A stretch of DNA of 8,126 bases from positions 1 to 8,126 of the forward strand of contig UQSK01000066.1 of NCBI GenBank assembly GCA_900543605.1. The letters are read 5' to 3'. Each line of letters starts with the position of its first letter. Positions within the stretch are counted from its first letter, which is position 1. Below are positions 5,824 to 8,126 of the stretch, piece by piece. A program made the position numbers and the translations under genes. The DNA comes from an uncultured Collinsella sp. Its GTDB lineage: Bacteria; Actinomycetota; Coriobacteriia; Coriobacteriales; Coriobacteriaceae. The notes under the pieces were generated by a model. It saw only the letters and a list, made by a program, of their open reading frames with translations, did no database searches and was not told the DNA's origin.

Positions 5824-5911
5824 GCAGCGAGCCTGGTAACGGCCGCTGCGAAACCATACGGAAACGCATGATGCGCTTTATTGCGGTAAACTGTTTCCTC
5901 ACTGAGTTGTC

Positions 5912-5944
5912 GGGGCTTCCGTACACACGGGAGCCCCTTTCCTT
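5912..5944 (+). terminator. Attenuator-like hairpin between gluB and gluC
   Basis: GGGGCTTCCGT (5912-5922) pairs with ACGGGAGCCCC (5927-5937), with one T-G wobble and an ACAC loop, followed by a broken T-run, TTTCCTT. It sits in the 138-nt gap after gluB, 18 nt before the gluC start, and no promoter is evident after it. The weak U-tract fits partial termination, which in importer operons gives binding protein in excess; a role in 3'-end mRNA stability is also possible. Confidence 0.75.
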
Positions 5945-5961
5945 ATCGGCGGGAGGTCCGC

Positions 5962-6621
5962 ATGAGTCTCTCCGAGCTCTGGTCGCTCTATGGCCAGAAC
6001 TATATCGACGCGCTGCTAGCAACCTGGGGCATGACGCTTGAGTCGTTTGCCATCGCCATGGTGCTGGCCGTCGCCGTCACCGTGATGCGCGTGTCGCCGC
6101 TCAAGCCGCTGCGCGTCTTTGGCGACCTGTATGTCCAGGTCTTCCGTAACATCCCCGGCATCGCACTGCTCATCATCGTCGTCTATGCGCTGCCGCCGCT
6201 CAAGGTCGTCCTACCCTACCGCACCTGCGTTATCGTCGCCACGGTTCTTTTGGGCTCGGCCTTTGGCTCCGAGAACTTTATGAGCGGCATCAACACCGTC
6301 GGCGTCGGTCAGGTCGAAGCCGCACGTTCGCTCGGCATGAGCTTCAGCCGTATCCTCGCCAAGATCGTGATTCCGCAGGCGCTGCGCTCGAGCGTGTTGC
6401 CCATGACCAACCTCTTTATCGCCGTCATGCTCACCACCGCGCTCGGCAGTCAGGTGCCGTTGCAACCGCAGGAGCTCACCGGCGTGGTGAGCTACATCAA
6501 CACGCGCTCGCTCGGCGGCGTCGCCGCGTTCTTTATCTCGGCGCTCGGCTACCTGGGCACGGCCTTTGTGGTGAGCCACATTGGCAACTACATCGATAAG
6601 AAGGTGAGGATCCTCCGATGA
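5962..6621 (+). CDS. gluC: Glutamate-type ABC transporter permease GluC
   Basis: A 219-residue inner-membrane permease of the HisMQ/GluC type, usual length for the family, with about five hydrophobic helices. It should form half of the channel together with GluD. MRVSPLKPLR (42-51) and VFRNIPGIALL (60-70) match conserved cytoplasmic and helix motifs, the first close to Corynebacterium GluC. The ATPase-docking EAA loop is at 119-138, EAARSLGMSFSRILAKIVIP, with the key Glu119 and Gly125. The ribosome site GGGAGG lies 5 nt before the ATG. The stop overlaps the gluD start (ATGA), so the two permeases are translationally coupled. Confidence 0.92.
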   Translation: MSLSELWSLYGQNYIDALLATWGMTLESFAIAMVLAVAVTVMRVSPLKPLRVFGDLYVQVFRNIPGIALLIIVVYALPPLKVVLPYRTCVIVATVLLGSAFGSENFMSGINTVGVGQVEAARSLGMSFSRILAKIVIPQALRSSVLPMTNLFIAVMLTTALGSQVPLQPQELTGVVSYINTRSLGGVAAFFISALGYLGTAFVVSHIGNYIDKKVRILR

Positions 6622-7451
6622 GCAAGCACTCCACCTCCGCGCTCACCATGCGCGATGCGCTCTACGAGGCTCCCGGCCCCAAGATGCGCGCCAAGATTCG
6701 CATCGGCACCGCCATCTCGCTTGTTGCCGTCGCCGCGCTCGTCGCCATCGTGTTGCAGCGCTTTTATGTGACTGGCCAGCTTTCGGTTCACTATTGGTAT
6801 TTCTTTACGCACCTCACCACCTGGAAGTTCCTGCTTGCCGGCTTTGAGGGCACCGTCAAGGTCGCACTCACCGCTGGCGCCATCGCGCTGGTGCTGGGCT
6901 TAGCCCTTATGCTCGGCCGTACCAGCGACATTAAGCCGCTGCAGCTGGTCTGCCGCGTGCTCACCGATTTCTTCCGCGGCGTACCGAGCCTGCTGTTCAT
7001 CTACTTCTTCTTTTTGGTGCTGCCCCAGTACAAGATCGCACTGCCGTCGTTTTGGATGCTCACGCTTCCCGTCGCGCTCGCCGCAGCCGGCGTGCTGGCC
7101 GAGATTTTCCGCGCCGGCGTCAATGCCGTGCCGCGCGGTCAGGTCGAGGCAGCCCAGGCACTCGGTCTCTCCAAGGCCAAAATCACCTTTAAAATCGTGT
7201 TGCCGCAGGCTATTCGGTTTATCATTCCGTCCTTGATTTCGCAGCTTGTGGTCGTAGTCAAGGACACCACCGTTGCCTACGTGGTGAGCTACCCCGACCT
7301 CATGCAAAATGCCCGCGTGCTCATTACCAACTACGACGCCCTCGTATCGGTCTACCTGGTGATCGCGGTCATCTACATCCTCATCAACGTCGCGATTAAC
7401 AAGGCCGCTGTCTATGTTTCGCACAAGACCGGCGCGACCATCATCCGCTAA
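6618..7451 (+). CDS. gluD: Glutamate-type ABC transporter permease GluD
   Basis: A 277-residue partner permease, longer than GluC because of an N-terminal cytoplasmic extension. The segment LYEAPGPKMRAK (15-26) matches the YDAPGPR motif of Corynebacterium GluD. Membrane segments follow from about residue 28, with FFRGVPSLLFIYFF (118-131) and the EAA loop at 177-196 (EAAQALGLSKAKITFKIVLP, Glu177 and Gly183) that contacts GluA. The end of the chain, VIYILINVAI (251-260), is the last helix. The ATG overlaps the gluC stop by 4 nt; its ribosome site GAGGA lies within a 10-bp palindrome, GAGGATCCTC (6606-6615). Confidence 0.92.
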   Translation: MSKHSTSALTMRDALYEAPGPKMRAKIRIGTAISLVAVAALVAIVLQRFYVTGQLSVHYWYFFTHLTTWKFLLAGFEGTVKVALTAGAIALVLGLALMLGRTSDIKPLQLVCRVLTDFFRGVPSLLFIYFFFLVLPQYKIALPSFWMLTLPVALAAAGVLAEIFRAGVNAVPRGQVEAAQALGLSKAKITFKIVLPQAIRFIIPSLISQLVVVVKDTTVAYVVSYPDLMQNARVLITNYDALVSVYLVIAVIYILINVAINKAAVYVSHKTGATIIR

Positions 7452-7487
7452 CGCTTTACCATTTCGAGTCATAAGGAGCCGAGCACC

Positions 7488-8106
7488 ATGGCACAGAGCA
7501 CCTCTTCCACCGGCAATCAGCCGCTGATCGAGCTCAGGCACGTCGATAAGCACTACGGCGATCTGCACGTTCTCAACGACATCAATCTCTCGGTCGACCG
7601 CGGCGAGGTCGTCGTTGTGATCGGACCCTCGGGCTCGGGCAAGTCGACCATGTGCCGAACCATCAATCGCCTGGAAACCATCGACTCGGGCGAGATCCTC
7701 ATCGAGGGCGAGCCCCTGCCACAGGAAGGCAAGGATCTTGCCCGCATGCGTGCCGAGCTGGGCATGGTATTTCAGCAGTTCAACCTGTTTGCACATATGA
7801 CCGTACTGCAGAACGTCATGCTGGGACCGGTCGATGTGCTGGGCGTCTCCAAGGAGGAGGCTCGCGAGCGCGCCATGGACCTGTTGAGCCGCGTGGGCGT
7901 GGCCGAGCAGGCCGATAAGGTGCCCGCGCAGCTCTCGGGCGGCCAGCAACAGCGTGTAGCCATCGCACGTTCGCTTGCCATGCAACCCAAGGCCATGCTT
8001 TTTGACGAACCCACGAGTGCGCTGGACCCCGAGATGATCAACGAGGTGCTCGAGGTCATGGTGCGTTTGGCCCAGCAGGGCATGACGATGATCGTCATCA
8101 CGCACG
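7488..8106 (+). CDS. gluA: Glutamate-type ABC transporter ATP-binding protein GluA (3' end off contig)
   Basis: The first 206 codons of the ATPase that drives GluCD; the frame then runs into adapter at 8107. Full-length relatives have about 240-260 residues, so some 40-50 are missing. All nucleotide-binding motifs but the far C-terminus are present: Walker A GPSGSGKST (46-54), Q-loop VFQQFNLF (94-101, with Q96), ABC signature LSGGQQQR (149-156), Walker B MLFDEPTSALD (170-180, catalytic E174) and the H-switch H206. The single genomic base after it (G) fits the Glu that usually follows this histidine. The ATG at 7488 has AAGGAG 9 nt upstream, and the gap from gluD is 36 nt with no terminator, so it belongs to the operon. 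Confidence 0.95.
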
Positions 8107-8126
8107 CTGTCTCTTATACACATCTC
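8107..8126 (-). other. Untrimmed Tn5 mosaic-end adapter (artefact)
   Basis: CTGTCTCTTATACACATCT (8107-8125) is the reverse complement of the Tn5 mosaic end. The extra C at 8126 fits the read-2 linker, the same type as at the left end (the read-1 linker would give G). Any translation across 8106/8107 is false. Confidence 0.97.

Noticed and set aside
6900..8123. 407-codon minus-strand open frame
   Set aside because: Its start is adapter sequence and the rest is antisense to gluD and gluA.

Overview
The window is an 8.1 kb contig of high-GC bacterial DNA, about 60% G+C by eye. Untrimmed Illumina Nextera (Tn5) adapter sequence lies at both ends (1-48 and 8107-8126), so only 49-8106 is genomic. 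Both contig ends fall inside genes. The GC content, a Tat-type lipoprotein signal, a GluBCD-like transporter and a short divergent DXS-like enzyme suggest an actinobacterium of class Coriobacteriia, perhaps Collinsella-like. That placement is inference; no marker gene is present.

Layout. Minus strand, right to left: an HD-domain protein (2442-1906), then after 3 nt a CmpB/DUF1113-type membrane protein (1902-883), then after 198 nt the first half of an ammonium channel gene, amt (684-49, cut by the contig end). Plus strand: a stand-alone DXS-like thiamine-diphosphate enzyme (2671-4452) with a strong intrinsic terminator. A 375-nt non-coding stretch follows, holding two copies of a 55-bp inverted-repeat element exactly 80 bp apart, a REP-like hairpin and a clear sigma-70-type promoter. 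That promoter drives a glutamate-type ABC importer operon: gluB (binding lipoprotein), an attenuator-like hairpin, gluC and gluD (permeases, ATGA overlap) and gluA (ATPase, cut by the right end just after the H-switch histidine).

How the parts work together. GluB, tethered to the membrane, would bind an acidic or polar amino acid, GluC-GluD form the channel and GluA supplies ATP hydrolysis. The hairpin after gluB probably gives binding protein in excess over membrane components. Amt imports ammonium, so the two sides of the window both serve nitrogen uptake but are separate transcription units. The HD protein and the CmpB-like protein are translationally coupled and probably work together; their substrate is unknown.

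I see no phage, CRISPR, toxin-antitoxin, secondary-metabolite or other defence system here. The items most worth a second look are the DXS-like enzyme that lacks residues used by true DXS to bind glyceraldehyde-3-phosphate, the paired 55-bp repeat elements, and the HD/CmpB pair.
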